DNA of 8,811 bases, taken from NCBI GenBank assembly GCA_934438035.1, contig CAKSBK010000027.1, positions 1 through 8,811 on the forward strand, written 5' to 3'. This document shows positions 1 to 7,005 of the stretch, piece by piece (within the stretch, counting starts at the first letter, position 1; every line of letters begins with the position of its first letter). The position numbers and the translations under genes are program-made. A model generated the notes under the pieces. It worked only from the letters and a program-made list of their open reading frames with translations. It did no database searches and was not told the DNA's origin. Source of the stretch: an uncultured Christensenellaceae bacterium. GTDB lineage: Bacteria; Bacillota; Clostridia; Christensenellales; Christensenellaceae.

Positions 1-1
1 C

Positions 2-1435
2 GTCCGCTCCGAGGGTCAGGGCTTCAGAAAAGACAATATACCGGAAGACGGCGTAACCTGGATGACTCTTAAGGTTATAAGCCATATCAAGCATTTGGAC
101 GACGGACAGACAATGGACCTCGGCGGCTATGACGAGAACGGAGAGGACGGCGTTAACGAGATTTCCTGGATGGCTATAAACGCTCTTAAGGAGTTCAGAA
201 CCTTTGAGCCCAAGCCCGTTATAAAGAAGACTCCCAAAACAGACCCCAAATTCATGGATGTTGCATACGAGCTTCTTGCAAGCGGCTTAAGCCACCCGGC
301 AATAACCTTCCATGATAACGGCGCTAAGGGAATGAACAGCTACGGATACTTTGACCCGAAGGACGTTCATGACTACTGCCATATCGGCTGCGCGGAGCTG
401 GGAATCGCAGGAAAAGCATACACCGACCCGATGAACGGGTTTGTAAATATAGCAAAGACGGTTCTTGTAACCATGAACGGCGGTTACATGAACGGACAGC
501 TAATCGGCTTAAAGCAGGAGCCTGCTAAAACATATGAAGAGTTTGAAAAGAACTTTATGGCTCAGCTCAATCACTTCATAGACCTCTATGTAAACGAGAC
601 GAACAGAGCTAACCCCTTCTATGCTCAGCTCTTCACGAGACCGCTTATCTCCGCTTCAATAGAGGGCTGCCTGGAAAAGGCGCAGTTCGTTGACGAGGGC
701 GGCAGCAAATATTGGGTTAAGAGCGTCGAATGCTGCGGTATCGCAACCGCTGCGGATTCTCTTCTCGCAATAAAGAAAGTCGTTTTCGAGGACAAGCAGA
801 AGACTATGGACGAGTTTAAGGCTATCCTTGAGAAAGACTTTAAGGACGAGGAAGTATTCCGCACATACCTTGAGAAAAAGCTTGCCAAGTTCGGCAACGG
901 AGACGAAGAGGTTGACGGCATATTCGACAGAATAGCGGAAGATTTCTGCAATTACGTAAAGACAAAGAGAACGTATGTCGGAACGATTTACAGACCCGGC
1001 ATTTACAGCTTCTATGAGACTATAACCAGAATGGGAAGAATCACGGGAGCTACACCTAACGGAAGACATGCAGGCGTTACGCTTTCACTTAACGCCGCAC
1101 CCGACCACGGCGCAATCCAGAACGGCCTTACTCAGACGCTTAAGTCCATTACTTCATGGGATCAGACGATGTCTGACAACGCCTGCCCGATGGATCTGAA
1201 GTTAAGCGCGGGGATTCCGCCCGAGGTAATTAAGTTTATAATGGAGTATCTTGAGAAGCACGGCGCACTTTATGTTCAGACGACCGTTGCAAACAGAGAG
1301 GATATGCTTAAGGCGGAAAAGACTCCGGAAAAATATAAGGATCTTATCGTGAGAGTAACGGGCTTCAGCGCGCAGTATATCTCGCTTGACCCGATTACAA
1401 GACAGGAGATTCTTGCAAGGTCTTATTGGGGCTAA
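2..1435 (+). CDS. Glycyl radical enzyme of the dehydratase/lyase branch, C-terminal part (5' end outside window)
   Basis: This reading frame is open from base 2 with no stop, so the gene starts upstream and only about 477 codons are visible. Full-length GREs usually have about 790-900 residues, so some 300-400 are missing. A Gly-Cys-Ala-Glu loop lies at 386-397 (Cys codon 389-391, Glu codon 395-397). A C-terminal RVTGFSA glycyl-radical motif has its Gly codon at 1361-1363. The 324 residues between Cys and Gly match the spacing of the family. Family knowledge: the glycyl radical, made by the activase, passes to the Cys to form a thiyl radical that starts substrate cleavage. A Cys-X-Glu loop marks dehydratases, C-N, C-S and C-O lyases and decarboxylases, whereas pyruvate formate-lyase has two adjacent cysteines. 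A Cys-Cys pair occurs later (about 731-736), but not in that loop. The loop is GCAE where GCVE is usual. The substrate is unassigned. The enzyme is expected to be cytoplasmic and strictly anaerobic. Confidence 0.93.
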   Translation, partial: VRSEGQGFRKDNIPEDGVTWMTLKVISHIKHLDDGQTMDLGGYDENGEDGVNEISWMAINALKEFRTFEPKPVIKKTPKTDPKFMDVAYELLASGLSHPAITFHDNGAKGMNSYGYFDPKDVHDYCHIGCAELGIAGKAYTDPMNGFVNIAKTVLVTMNGGYMNGQLIGLKQEPAKTYEEFEKNFMAQLNHFIDLYVNETNRANPFYAQLFTRPLISASIEGCLEKAQFVDEGGSKYWVKSVECCGIATAADSLLAIKKVVFEDKQKTMDEFKAILEKDFKDEEVFRTYLEKKLAKFGNGDEEVDGIFDRIAEDFCNYVKTKRTYVGTIYRPGIYSFYETITRMGRITGATPNGRHAGVTLSLNAAPDHGAIQNGLTQTLKSITSWDQTMSDNACPMDLKLSAGIPPEVIKFIMEYLEKHGALYVQTTVANREDMLKAEKTPEKYKDLIVRVTGFSAQYISLDPITRQEILARSYWG

Positions 1436-1462
1436 GTCAAAACAATGTTTTTCTTCATAATT

Positions 1463-1511
1463 TCTTCGCGCCGGTTATTGTACTGACGCCCGGCGCGAAG
1501 ACCTCCTTTTT
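1463..1511 (+). terminator. Strong stem-loop between GRE and activase genes (attenuating terminator or 3' stabiliser)
   Basis: The arms at 1463-1474 and 1490-1501 are perfectly complementary over 12 bp and GC-rich, with a 15-base loop. A run of five T follows at 1507-1511, separated from the stem by five bases. That offset makes it a poorer intrinsic terminator than usual. No convincing promoter follows before the activase start at 1533, so partial read-through is the simplest reading: much GRE mRNA and less activase mRNA. It could equally be an mRNA 3'-end stabiliser. Confidence 0.6.
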
Positions 1512-1532
1512 AAAGAAAAACAGGGAGAAATT

Positions 1533-2414
1533 ATGTTTACGGTATTTGATATTCAGAAGTTTTCATATCACGACGGGCCGGGAGTACGGACGACTGTATT
1601 TTTAAAAGGGTGCAATCTGAAGTGCTTCTGGTGTCAAAACCCGGAATCGCAGTGCGCGGCTCCACAGCTTCTGTATTTTAAAAACAACTGCATACATTGC
1701 GCAACCTGCTTAAAGGCATGTCCGAACGGCGCGCTTTCAATCGGCGGAAACGACGTAATTATTGCAAGAGCGCTGTGCAAGCTCTGCGGAACCTGCGAAA
1801 AGGCATGTCCTACGAACAGCCTTAAAATTTCCGGACGCTTGATGACGGACGATGAAATTATAAAAAAGGTGCTAGAAGATACGGAGATGTATCAAATTTC
1901 GGGCGGCGGAGTAACCTTTTCCGGCGGAGAGCCGTTAATAGCTCCGGGTATATGCGGGCTTTTGAAGAAATTTAAAGAGCTAGGCGTGGATACGGCAATC
2001 GAAACGGCGGGACTTGTTAAAAGCGATGTTTTAACGGAAGCGGCGAAATATACCGACCATTTTATGTATGATATAAAAAGCCTTGACGAGAAAAAGCATA
2101 TGGAGGCGTGCGGCGCTTCTTCAAAGAAGATTGCCGAGAATTTAGAGCTTCTTTCTAAAATTCATAACGACATTCTCGTTAGAGTTCCCGTCATTCCCGG
2201 CTTTAACGATAACGAAAAGGACATTGCGGATATCGCAAAGTTCGTAAAAGGCTTAGGGCTTCAAAAGCCTCAGCTTTTAAGATTTAACAAGCTCGGTCTT
2301 GCAAAGTATAACGCGCTTTCAAGAAAATACGAAGCGGCGGACCTTGAGCTTTTGGAAGACGAACACTTTGACAGCCTTGTGAATACGGCTGACGAAATAT
2401 TTCATGATATGTAA
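1533..2414 (+). CDS. Glycyl radical enzyme activating enzyme (radical SAM, with ferredoxin-like insert)
   Basis: This protein (293 aa) uses S-adenosylmethionine and a reduced [4Fe-4S] cluster to generate the 5'-deoxyadenosyl radical that abstracts hydrogen from the glycine of the upstream GRE. The radical-SAM CxxxCxxC motif is at Cys27, Cys31 and Cys34, within the family's conserved N-terminus (DGPG..RT..FLKGC). It is followed by two CxxCxxCxxxC ferredoxin motifs (Cys53/56/59/63 and Cys82/85/88/92). The SAM-binding GGE motif is at about 130-134 (SGGEP). The eight-cysteine insert is typical of activases of GCxE-type GREs and is absent from classical pyruvate formate-lyase activase, which agrees with the GRE classification. 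The start is ATG 1533, preceded by AGGGAG at 1522-1527. The gene lies 97 bases after the GRE gene and 33 bases before the binding-protein start, so all are probably co-transcribed. It has the usual length for the family and all motifs are intact. Confidence 0.95.
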   Translation: MFTVFDIQKFSYHDGPGVRTTVFLKGCNLKCFWCQNPESQCAAPQLLYFKNNCIHCATCLKACPNGALSIGGNDVIIARALCKLCGTCEKACPTNSLKISGRLMTDDEIIKKVLEDTEMYQISGGGVTFSGGEPLIAPGICGLLKKFKELGVDTAIETAGLVKSDVLTEAAKYTDHFMYDIKSLDEKKHMEACGASSKKIAENLELLSKIHNDILVRVPVIPGFNDNEKDIADIAKFVKGLGLQKPQLLRFNKLGLAKYNALSRKYEAADLELLEDEHFDSLVNTADEIFHDM

Positions 2415-2447
2415 AGCATATCAAAAAAATACATGGAGGAAAATTTA

Positions 2448-3620
2448 ATGAAAAGACTCTTAATGCTTGCTCTTTGCCTTATCTTGGCAGTGAGCGCAGT
2501 CGCTTGCTCTACTACCCCCGCGGGCACCGAGCCGAGCGCAACCCCTGCGGCGTCCGACGACGCTAACAACGGCGGCGATGTTGACGCTTCAGACGTTACT
2601 CCCCTCGATCCTTCCGAGTACCTTTTAGCTGACGGCGCTTACGAGACCGACGCTTTAAAGGCTATGAAGGCTAAGGACATCATGAACGGCCACAAGGCTT
2701 CCGAATTCGTTAAGGATAAGGATTCCTACACCATCGGCGTTTCTTTCCAGGATCTTACAAACCCCGTTTGGGCAGGTATTGCAAAGTACATCCAGGAGTT
2801 CGGTAAGGAATACAACATGACCTTTACCATTGCTGACTGCGGCGGCGACGCTTCCACACAGGTTTCTCAGATCGAGAACTACATCCAGAGCGGCGTTGAC
2901 GGAATCTTCATCGGCGGCGTTGACGGCGACGCTTTAGAGGACGTTACCGCAAGAGCGCTTGACGCAGGTATCCCCGTAATGGGTATCGCTCTTACGTTCG
3001 GCTACGGCAACTGCATTCTTGTTCCCCCGGATTATCAGGCAGGCGAGGCTTGCGCGGAGCAGGCAGCTGCTTGGATCAAAGAGAAGTTCGACGGCAAGTG
3101 CCAGGTTGCTATCTTAAACTACCCCCAGGAGATCTGCTTGCTTGACAGAGGCAACGCTATCGAGAGCAAGTTAAAGGAGCTTTGCCCCGATGTTGAAATC
3201 GTAGCTGTTGAGTCTGCAATCAACACAACCGAGGGTTACGACGCAACCGAGACCATTTTACAGGCTTATCCTGACTTAAAGGTTATCTGCACAATCGGCG
3301 ACGGCGGCGCTGTAGGCGCTAACGAAGCAGTTATCGCTGCAGGCAAGAACACTGACGATTTCGGTATCTTCGGTATCGACGGAACCGACGAGGCTTGCGT
3401 AGCTATAAGCGATCCTTCTCAGCCCTACAGATCTTCTATCTCCTTTGGTAACTCCATCGGTTGGGCGCGCTATGCGGTAGACAACTTTGTTAAGATTTTC
3501 AAGGGCGAGGATTACAACATGTTCGAGCTTATGCCCGTTATCCCCGTAAACAACGATAATCTTCTTGCTTATGCCGTATACAGCGGAACTGATCTTTCAA
3601 CCTTAAAGATCAGCAAATAA
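2448..3620 (+). CDS. Sugar-type ABC transporter substrate-binding lipoprotein (RbsB-like, periplasmic-binding protein family)
   Basis: This is the extracellular receptor of the importer encoded next door. The start is ATG 2448 (390 aa), because GGAGG at 2435-2439 sits nine bases before it. An in-frame ATG at 2433 overlaps that site and is rejected. Residues 1-19 form a lipoprotein signal peptide (Lys-Arg, hydrophobic core, SAVAC with Cys20 as lipidation site; -3 is Ala where Leu is usual). A low-complexity Ala/Thr/Pro/Asp/Gly linker follows to about residue 60. The type-1 periplasmic-binding fold begins at about residue 95, with a GVSFQDLTNPVW strand typical of the ribose/galactose/AI-2 group. 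Lipid anchoring suggests a single-membrane, Gram-positive-type cell. The ligand cannot be read from sequence. Association with the GRE suggests that it binds the GRE substrate or a precursor. The gene is rich in GGC, GAC, GTT and GCT codons, consistent with high expression. Confidence 0.93.
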   Translation: MKRLLMLALCLILAVSAVACSTTPAGTEPSATPAASDDANNGGDVDASDVTPLDPSEYLLADGAYETDALKAMKAKDIMNGHKASEFVKDKDSYTIGVSFQDLTNPVWAGIAKYIQEFGKEYNMTFTIADCGGDASTQVSQIENYIQSGVDGIFIGGVDGDALEDVTARALDAGIPVMGIALTFGYGNCILVPPDYQAGEACAEQAAAWIKEKFDGKCQVAILNYPQEICLLDRGNAIESKLKELCPDVEIVAVESAINTTEGYDATETILQAYPDLKVICTIGDGGAVGANEAVIAAGKNTDDFGIFGIDGTDEACVAISDPSQPYRSSISFGNSIGWARYAVDNFVKIFKGEDYNMFELMPVIPVNNDNLLAYAVYSGTDLSTLKISK

Positions 3621-3622
3621 GA

Positions 3623-3638
3623 TATAGCACGGGCTATA
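3623..3638 (+). other. Small stem-loop just after the binding-protein stop codon
   Basis: TATAGC at 3623-3628 and GCTATA at 3633-3638 form a perfect 6-bp stem with a four-base ACGG loop, two bases after the stop codon. No T-run follows, so it is not an intrinsic terminator. Together with the larger hairpin 18 bases downstream it may protect the binding-protein mRNA from 3' exonucleases. A TATAAA in its right arm resembles a -10 box but has no -35 partner. Confidence 0.45.
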
Positions 3639-3655
3639 AATTAAAGTAAAACAAC

Positions 3656-3684
3656 CTTTCTCCGCAGCTTGTCTGCGGAGAAAG
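3656..3684 (+). other. Strong stem-loop between binding-protein and ATPase genes (mRNA processing or stability element)
   Basis: The arms 3656-3667 and 3673-3684 pair perfectly over 12 bp around a five-base CTTGT loop. No T-run follows (next bases CATTTAACG), so it is unlikely to end transcription. Stem-loops at this place in ABC operons are known to stabilise upstream mRNA and give more binding protein than membrane components. The hairpin ends nine bases before the ATPase Shine-Dalgarno (3693-3698), so it does not sequester it. Confidence 0.65.
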
Positions 3685-3704
3685 CATTTAACGAGGTGAA
3701 AAAC

Positions 3705-5195
3705 GTGGATCAAAACATAGTATTGGAATTTAAGGGTATACGCAAGGAGTACCCCGGCGTTGTAGCTTTAGACGGTATTGATCTGGCGCTCAGAAAAGGT
3801 GAGGTCCATGCGCTCGCAGGAGAAAACGGCGCCGGAAAATCAACGCTGATCAAAACGTGCACAGGTGCGATAAAGCCCACGGCGGGCAAAATAATTGTCA
3901 ACGGTAAGGAGTTTTCCTCCTTTACGCCGATAACCTCTAAGGAGAACGGAATCGGCGTTATATATCAGGAATTTAATCTTGTAAACCAGCTCCCCGTTTA
4001 TGAAAACGTATTCATGGGAGAATTCATACAGAAATCTGGTGTGATAAACAAGGGCGCTATGATTAAAAAATCAAAAGAGCTCTTTGAAATGCTGAATATA
4101 AACATCGACCCGACTGCGCTTGTAGGAGACCTCACGGTCGGCTATCAGCAAATGGTTGAAATTGCAAAGGCCGTTTCCAAGGAAACGAATATTCTCATCA
4201 TGGACGAGCCTTCCGCACCGCTTACCAACCAGGAAGTCGAAGCGATGTTTAAGATGATAGAAAGACTTAAGTCGAGAGGAATTACCATACTTTATATTTC
4301 TCACCGTCTCGATGAAATTTTTACAATTTGCGACAGAGTTACTATATTGCGTGACGGTAAATTTATTGATACACTTAATATTAAAGATACCTGCAGAGAA
4401 GAGCTCGTAAGATACATGGTAGGAAGACCTCTTACGGAAACATATCCGGAAAGAGTTGTCGACCCGCATGCCGACGTAATGCTGGAAGCTCAGAACTTAT
4501 GCGGTAACGGCGTAACGGATATATCCTTTAAGCTTAAGAAAGGCGAAATTTTAGGCTTCGGCGGCCTTATCGGCGCGGGAAGAACGGAGCTTGCGCAGCT
4601 CATTTTCGGCGCAGCGAAGATTTCTTCCGGAAAGCTTTTAAAAGAGGGTAAACAAATTATCCCGAAAAACCCGGAGCATGCCATTAACATGGGCATAGCG
4701 CTTGTTCCCGAAGACAGAAAGCAGCAGGGCGTCGAGCTTCATATGTCTATACGCGAAAACATCACTATGGCGATTTTAAAGCGTATATCCAAGCTCGGCT
4801 ATATAAGCAAAGGCAAGGAAAAGAAGATAACCACCGAGCTTGAAAAGGATTTAAGAATAAAGACTCCTTCTCTTGAACAGCTTGTGGGAAATCTTTCGGG
4901 AGGAAACCAGCAGAAGGTAGTTCTTGCAAAATGGCTTGCAAGCGAGCCCGATATAATAATATTCGACGAGCCCACAAGAGGAATAGACGTCGGAGCAAAG
5001 CAGGAGATATACATGCTTATGGACGAGCTCACAAAACAGGGCAAGGCCGTAATAATGATATCTTCCGATATGGAGGAGCTTTTGGGTATGTCTGACAGGA
5101 TAATAGTTCTTTCCGAGGGCAAGCAGACAGGAGAACTCAAACGCGGTGAATTTACACAGGAAGCGGTTATGACCTATGCTTCCAAGAATGCATAA
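3705..5195 (+). CDS. Sugar-type ABC transporter ATP-binding protein with two ATPase domains (RbsA/MglA-like)
   Basis: This cytoplasmic protein powers the CUT2-family importer. The start is taken as GTG 3705 (496 aa), because GAGGTG at 3693-3698 lies six bases upstream. A longer reading from TTG 3669 would begin inside the loop of the preceding hairpin and is rejected. Domain 1: Walker A GENGAGKST (39-47), Q-loop Gln88, signature region TVGYQQ (144-149), Walker B ILIMDEP (163-169) and His200. Domain 2: degenerate Walker A-like GLIGAGRTE (287-295), intact signature LSGGNQQ (397-403) and Walker B IIIFDEP (417-423). One canonical Walker A with a relaxed signature, followed by a degenerate Walker A with a canonical signature, is the normal arrangement in the RbsA/MglA/XylG family and not decay. 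The length matches the family (about 500 aa). The permease gene follows after 14 bases. Confidence 0.95.
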   Translation: MDQNIVLEFKGIRKEYPGVVALDGIDLALRKGEVHALAGENGAGKSTLIKTCTGAIKPTAGKIIVNGKEFSSFTPITSKENGIGVIYQEFNLVNQLPVYENVFMGEFIQKSGVINKGAMIKKSKELFEMLNINIDPTALVGDLTVGYQQMVEIAKAVSKETNILIMDEPSAPLTNQEVEAMFKMIERLKSRGITILYISHRLDEIFTICDRVTILRDGKFIDTLNIKDTCREELVRYMVGRPLTETYPERVVDPHADVMLEAQNLCGNGVTDISFKLKKGEILGFGGLIGAGRTELAQLIFGAAKISSGKLLKEGKQIIPKNPEHAINMGIALVPEDRKQQGVELHMSIRENITMAILKRISKLGYISKGKEKKITTELEKDLRIKTPSLEQLVGNLSGGNQQKVVLAKWLASEPDIIIFDEPTRGIDVGAKQEIYMLMDELTKQGKAVIMISSDMEELLGMSDRIIVLSEGKQTGELKRGEFTQEAVMTYASKNA

Positions 5196-5209
5196 AGAGG
5201 AGTATAAAA

Positions 5210-6172
5210 ATGGATAAGGCAAAATCTTCAAAAGCAATTAATTTTGTTAAAAACCACGCGATATACGGCGTGCTTGTAATAGTAGCGCTCTTTTTCACAA
5301 TAATGAGCAACAAGTTTCTTACCTTTGACAATACGCTTACGATAATGAGACAGGTTTCCATGCTCGGAATAGCGGCTATAGGTATGACGTTCGTGCTCTT
5401 AACGGGCGGTATTGACCTTTCAATCGGCAGCGGCATAACATTCGTCAACATCTTCTGCGCATGGTTAATGGTAAACTGCGGAGTGCATCCCGTAATAGCT
5501 ATACTCATTAACCTCGTAATAATGTTCGCCGTAGGCGCTTTTCAGGGCATGCTCGTAACCAAGGTGGGCATTCCTCCCATCATTGCGACGATGGCGTTTA
5601 TGAATATCTATAAGGGTATCGCATACGTTATTTCGGGAGGTCTTCCGATAAACGGCTTTGTTGACGGCTTCAAGATGATCGGTCAGGGCTACATCTTCGG
5701 CGTTCTTCCCATACCGATTCTCATCATGATAGTAATATTCATCATCGGTGCGTTTATCCTCTATAAGTTCTACCTCGGCAGATACTTCTATGCAATCGGC
5801 GGCAATGCGGAGGCGGCTAAGCTTTCAGGTATTAAGGTTGACAGAGTTACCACGCTTGTTTACGGTCTTAACGGATTATTTGCGGCAATCGCAGGCGTTA
5901 TATACCTTTCAAGACTTAACTCCGGTTCTCCCTCAACGGGCTCCGGTTTCGAGTTTGACGTAATTACGGCTTGCGTTCTCGGCGGCGTATCCGTAAACGG
6001 CGGCTACGGAAAGATTTCCGGCGTTCTTGCGGGCGTAGTAATAATGGGTATGCTTGATAACGGTCTTATCATGATAGGTCTTTCGGAATATTGGAAATGG
6101 ATCGTTAAGGGCGCAATCCTTTGCCTTGCGGTAGGCATCGACTGCATGTCAAAGAAAAAGAAGAAGGCGTAA
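5210..6172 (+). CDS. Sugar-type ABC transporter permease (RbsC-like, CUT2 family)
   Basis: This integral membrane component (320 aa) forms the substrate channel, probably as a homodimer on the double ATPase. The start is ATG 5210 with AGAGGAG at 5196-5202, immediately after the ATPase stop. Several hydrophobic segments are visible, including about 17-35, 52-66, 92-112, 121-142, 164-187, 214-234, 250-262, 268-285 and 297-310. The family signature GMTFVLLTGGIDLSIGS lies at about 58-74. The cytoplasmic loop that contacts the ATPase, GNAEAAKLSGIKVDRV, is at 198-213. The C-terminus is a short Lys-rich tail (SKKKKKA). Only one permease gene is present, as is usual for CUT2 systems that use a homodimer. 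This is the last gene of the operon; a strong terminator follows 16 bases later. Confidence 0.95.
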   Translation: MDKAKSSKAINFVKNHAIYGVLVIVALFFTIMSNKFLTFDNTLTIMRQVSMLGIAAIGMTFVLLTGGIDLSIGSGITFVNIFCAWLMVNCGVHPVIAILINLVIMFAVGAFQGMLVTKVGIPPIIATMAFMNIYKGIAYVISGGLPINGFVDGFKMIGQGYIFGVLPIPILIMIVIFIIGAFILYKFYLGRYFYAIGGNAEAAKLSGIKVDRVTTLVYGLNGLFAAIAGVIYLSRLNSGSPSTGSGFEFDVITACVLGGVSVNGGYGKISGVLAGVVIMGMLDNGLIMIGLSEYWKWIVKGAILCLAVGIDCMSKKKKKA

Positions 6173-6188
6173 TTTAAGCGGCATATTT

Positions 6189-6213
6189 AGAGAGGCTTCG
6201 GTCTCTCTTTTTT
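6189..6213 (+). terminator. Intrinsic terminator closing the GRE-transporter operon
   Basis: The arms at 6189-6196 and 6201-6208 form an 8-bp stem (one G-U pair) closed by a very stable C(UUCG)G tetraloop. T continues to 6213. It starts 16 bases after the permease stop and lies just before a separate promoter, so it marks the operon end. Confidence 0.9.
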
Positions 6214-6246
6214 AATATTTTACATCTCGTAACTGCGGGCGTTTTG

Positions 6247-6255
6247 TGGTATAAT
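6247..6255 (+). promoter_or_regulatory. Extended -10 promoter for the HAD gene
   Basis: TG-G-TATAAT: the extended TG is at 6247-6248 and a perfect TATAAT at 6250-6255. The -35 region at the usual distance (about 6227-6232, TCGTAA) is weak, which an extended -10 can offset. It lies between the operon terminator and ATG 6304 and predicts a 5' leader of about 40 bases. That leader contains a small hairpin, GCCCG 6275-6279 with CGGGC 6288-6292. Confidence 0.7.
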
Positions 6256-6303
6256 AATAAAAAAGTTTATAAAAGCCCGGCTTTTTACGGGCGGAAAGGC
6301 GTT

Positions 6304-6918
6304 ATGTTAAAGGGAATTATTTTTGATTTTGACGGCACGCTTGCAGACAGCGAGCCTGCGCAGGCTAAGGCGAGAGACAACTTAACCGCAAGATATTTCG
6401 GAAAGCCCGCGGTTGTTACGGGGAACTGGGTGGGCGTGAGCCTTTACAAGAGCTATGCGAAAATTTGGAATACGGACGACACGGAGCTTGCAAAAAGGCT
6501 TGTCTGCGAGCATTTCGAGGAAATAATAAAGCTTATGAAAAACGGCGAAATTTCCGCTACTCCGGGCGCGCTCGAGCTTATGAAATATTTAAAGCAAAAG
6601 GGCATAAAAATCGGCGTCGCTTCGGGCTCGATGCGCTATTACGTCGAAGAGGGGCTGAAGTGCTTTAACTTCATGCAATATGTCGACGCATTTTCCGGCG
6701 GAGACGAGGTGGAAAACTCAAAGCCCATGCCGGACGTATACGAGCTTACGCTTAAAAGATTAGGCTTAGGGGCAAAGGACGTTATCGCCTGCGAGGACAG
6801 CTCTTCCGGGTATTCTTCGGCGACCGCCGCAGGAATAAAATGCGTGGTATACAATAACGATAAAATAGGCGAGCTTCATATTTCCTCTATGGAGGAGCTT
6901 AAAAAATATTTTGATTAA
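6304..6918 (+). CDS. HAD-superfamily hydrolase, beta-phosphoglucomutase/CbbY-like phosphatase
   Basis: This is a predicted cytoplasmic phosphatase or phosphomutase (204 aa) acting on a small phosphorylated metabolite. Motif I is FDFDGT (Asp8 nucleophile, Asp10 acid/base). Motif II is Ser108 in VASGS. The motif III lysine is Lys140 in SKPMPD. Motif IV is Glu164-Asp165 in CEDSSSG. A helical cap lies between about residues 15 and 85, as in C1-cap members. The start is ATG 6304, preceded by AAGG at 6296-6299. A longer reading from TTG 6244 would make protein out of the -10 promoter and is rejected. Generic HADs of this group include sugar-phosphate phosphatases, phosphoglycolate phosphatase and beta-phosphoglucomutase, and the specific substrate cannot be told. 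It has its own promoter and terminator. A functional link to the upstream operon is therefore possible but not shown. Confidence 0.9.
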   Translation: MLKGIIFDFDGTLADSEPAQAKARDNLTARYFGKPAVVTGNWVGVSLYKSYAKIWNTDDTELAKRLVCEHFEEIIKLMKNGEISATPGALELMKYLKQKGIKIGVASGSMRYYVEEGLKCFNFMQYVDAFSGGDEVENSKPMPDVYELTLKRLGLGAKDVIACEDSSSGYSSATAAGIKCVVYNNDKIGELHISSMEELKKYFD

Positions 6919-6920
6919 TT

Positions 6921-6940
6921 CCGGCGAAAGCCGGTTTTTT
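6921..6940 (+). terminator. Intrinsic terminator after the HAD gene
   Basis: CCGGC (6921-6925) and GCCGG (6930-6934) form a stem with a GAAA (GNRA) tetraloop, followed by six T (6935-6940), two bases after the HAD stop codon. Confidence 0.88.
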
Positions 6941-6966
6941 ATTTGGAAATTTTTTTAAAATTTATA

Positions 6967-6995
6967 TTGACAAACGGGCGGAGGAGTGATATTAT
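6967..6995 (+). promoter_or_regulatory. Strong housekeeping promoter for cysK
   Basis: A perfect -35 TTGACA (6967-6972), an exact 17-base spacer and a -10 TATTAT (6990-6995), with an extended TG at 6987-6988. Transcription should begin near 7001-7004, giving a leader of about 130 bases before cysK. Confidence 0.85.
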
Positions 6996-7005
6996 CATAT
7001 TAACA

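Noticed and set aside
144..149. Idea that the GRE is pyruvate formate-lyase
   Set aside because: The active-site loop at 386-397 is Cys-X-Glu and lacks the adjacent Cys pair, and the activase carries a ferredoxin insert absent from the classical formate-lyase activase.
625..1069. Overlapping minus-strand open frames inside the GRE gene
   Set aside because: They are antisense to a gene with clear family motifs, have Ser/Leu-rich low-quality translations and show no recognisable domain.
3635..3640. TATAAA as a -10 box for a separate ATPase promoter
   Set aside because: It is part of the right arm of a hairpin and has no acceptable -35 at 16-18 bases upstream.
3710..5237. Several minus-strand open frames (60-130 codons) opposite the ATPase gene
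   Set aside because: They lie opposite a fully recognisable double ATPase; no motifs and no independent promoter or ribosome site were seen.
5167..5508. Minus-strand open frame opposite the permease start
   Set aside because: It covers the ATPase-permease junction antisense and resembles a shadow of membrane-protein codons.
5748..5963. + strand frame of 71 codons inside the permease gene
   Set aside because: It is a different frame within the conserved permease, with no ribosome site and no domain.
6465..6854. Short frames on both strands inside the HAD gene
   Set aside because: They overlap HAD motifs II-IV completely and have no independent support.
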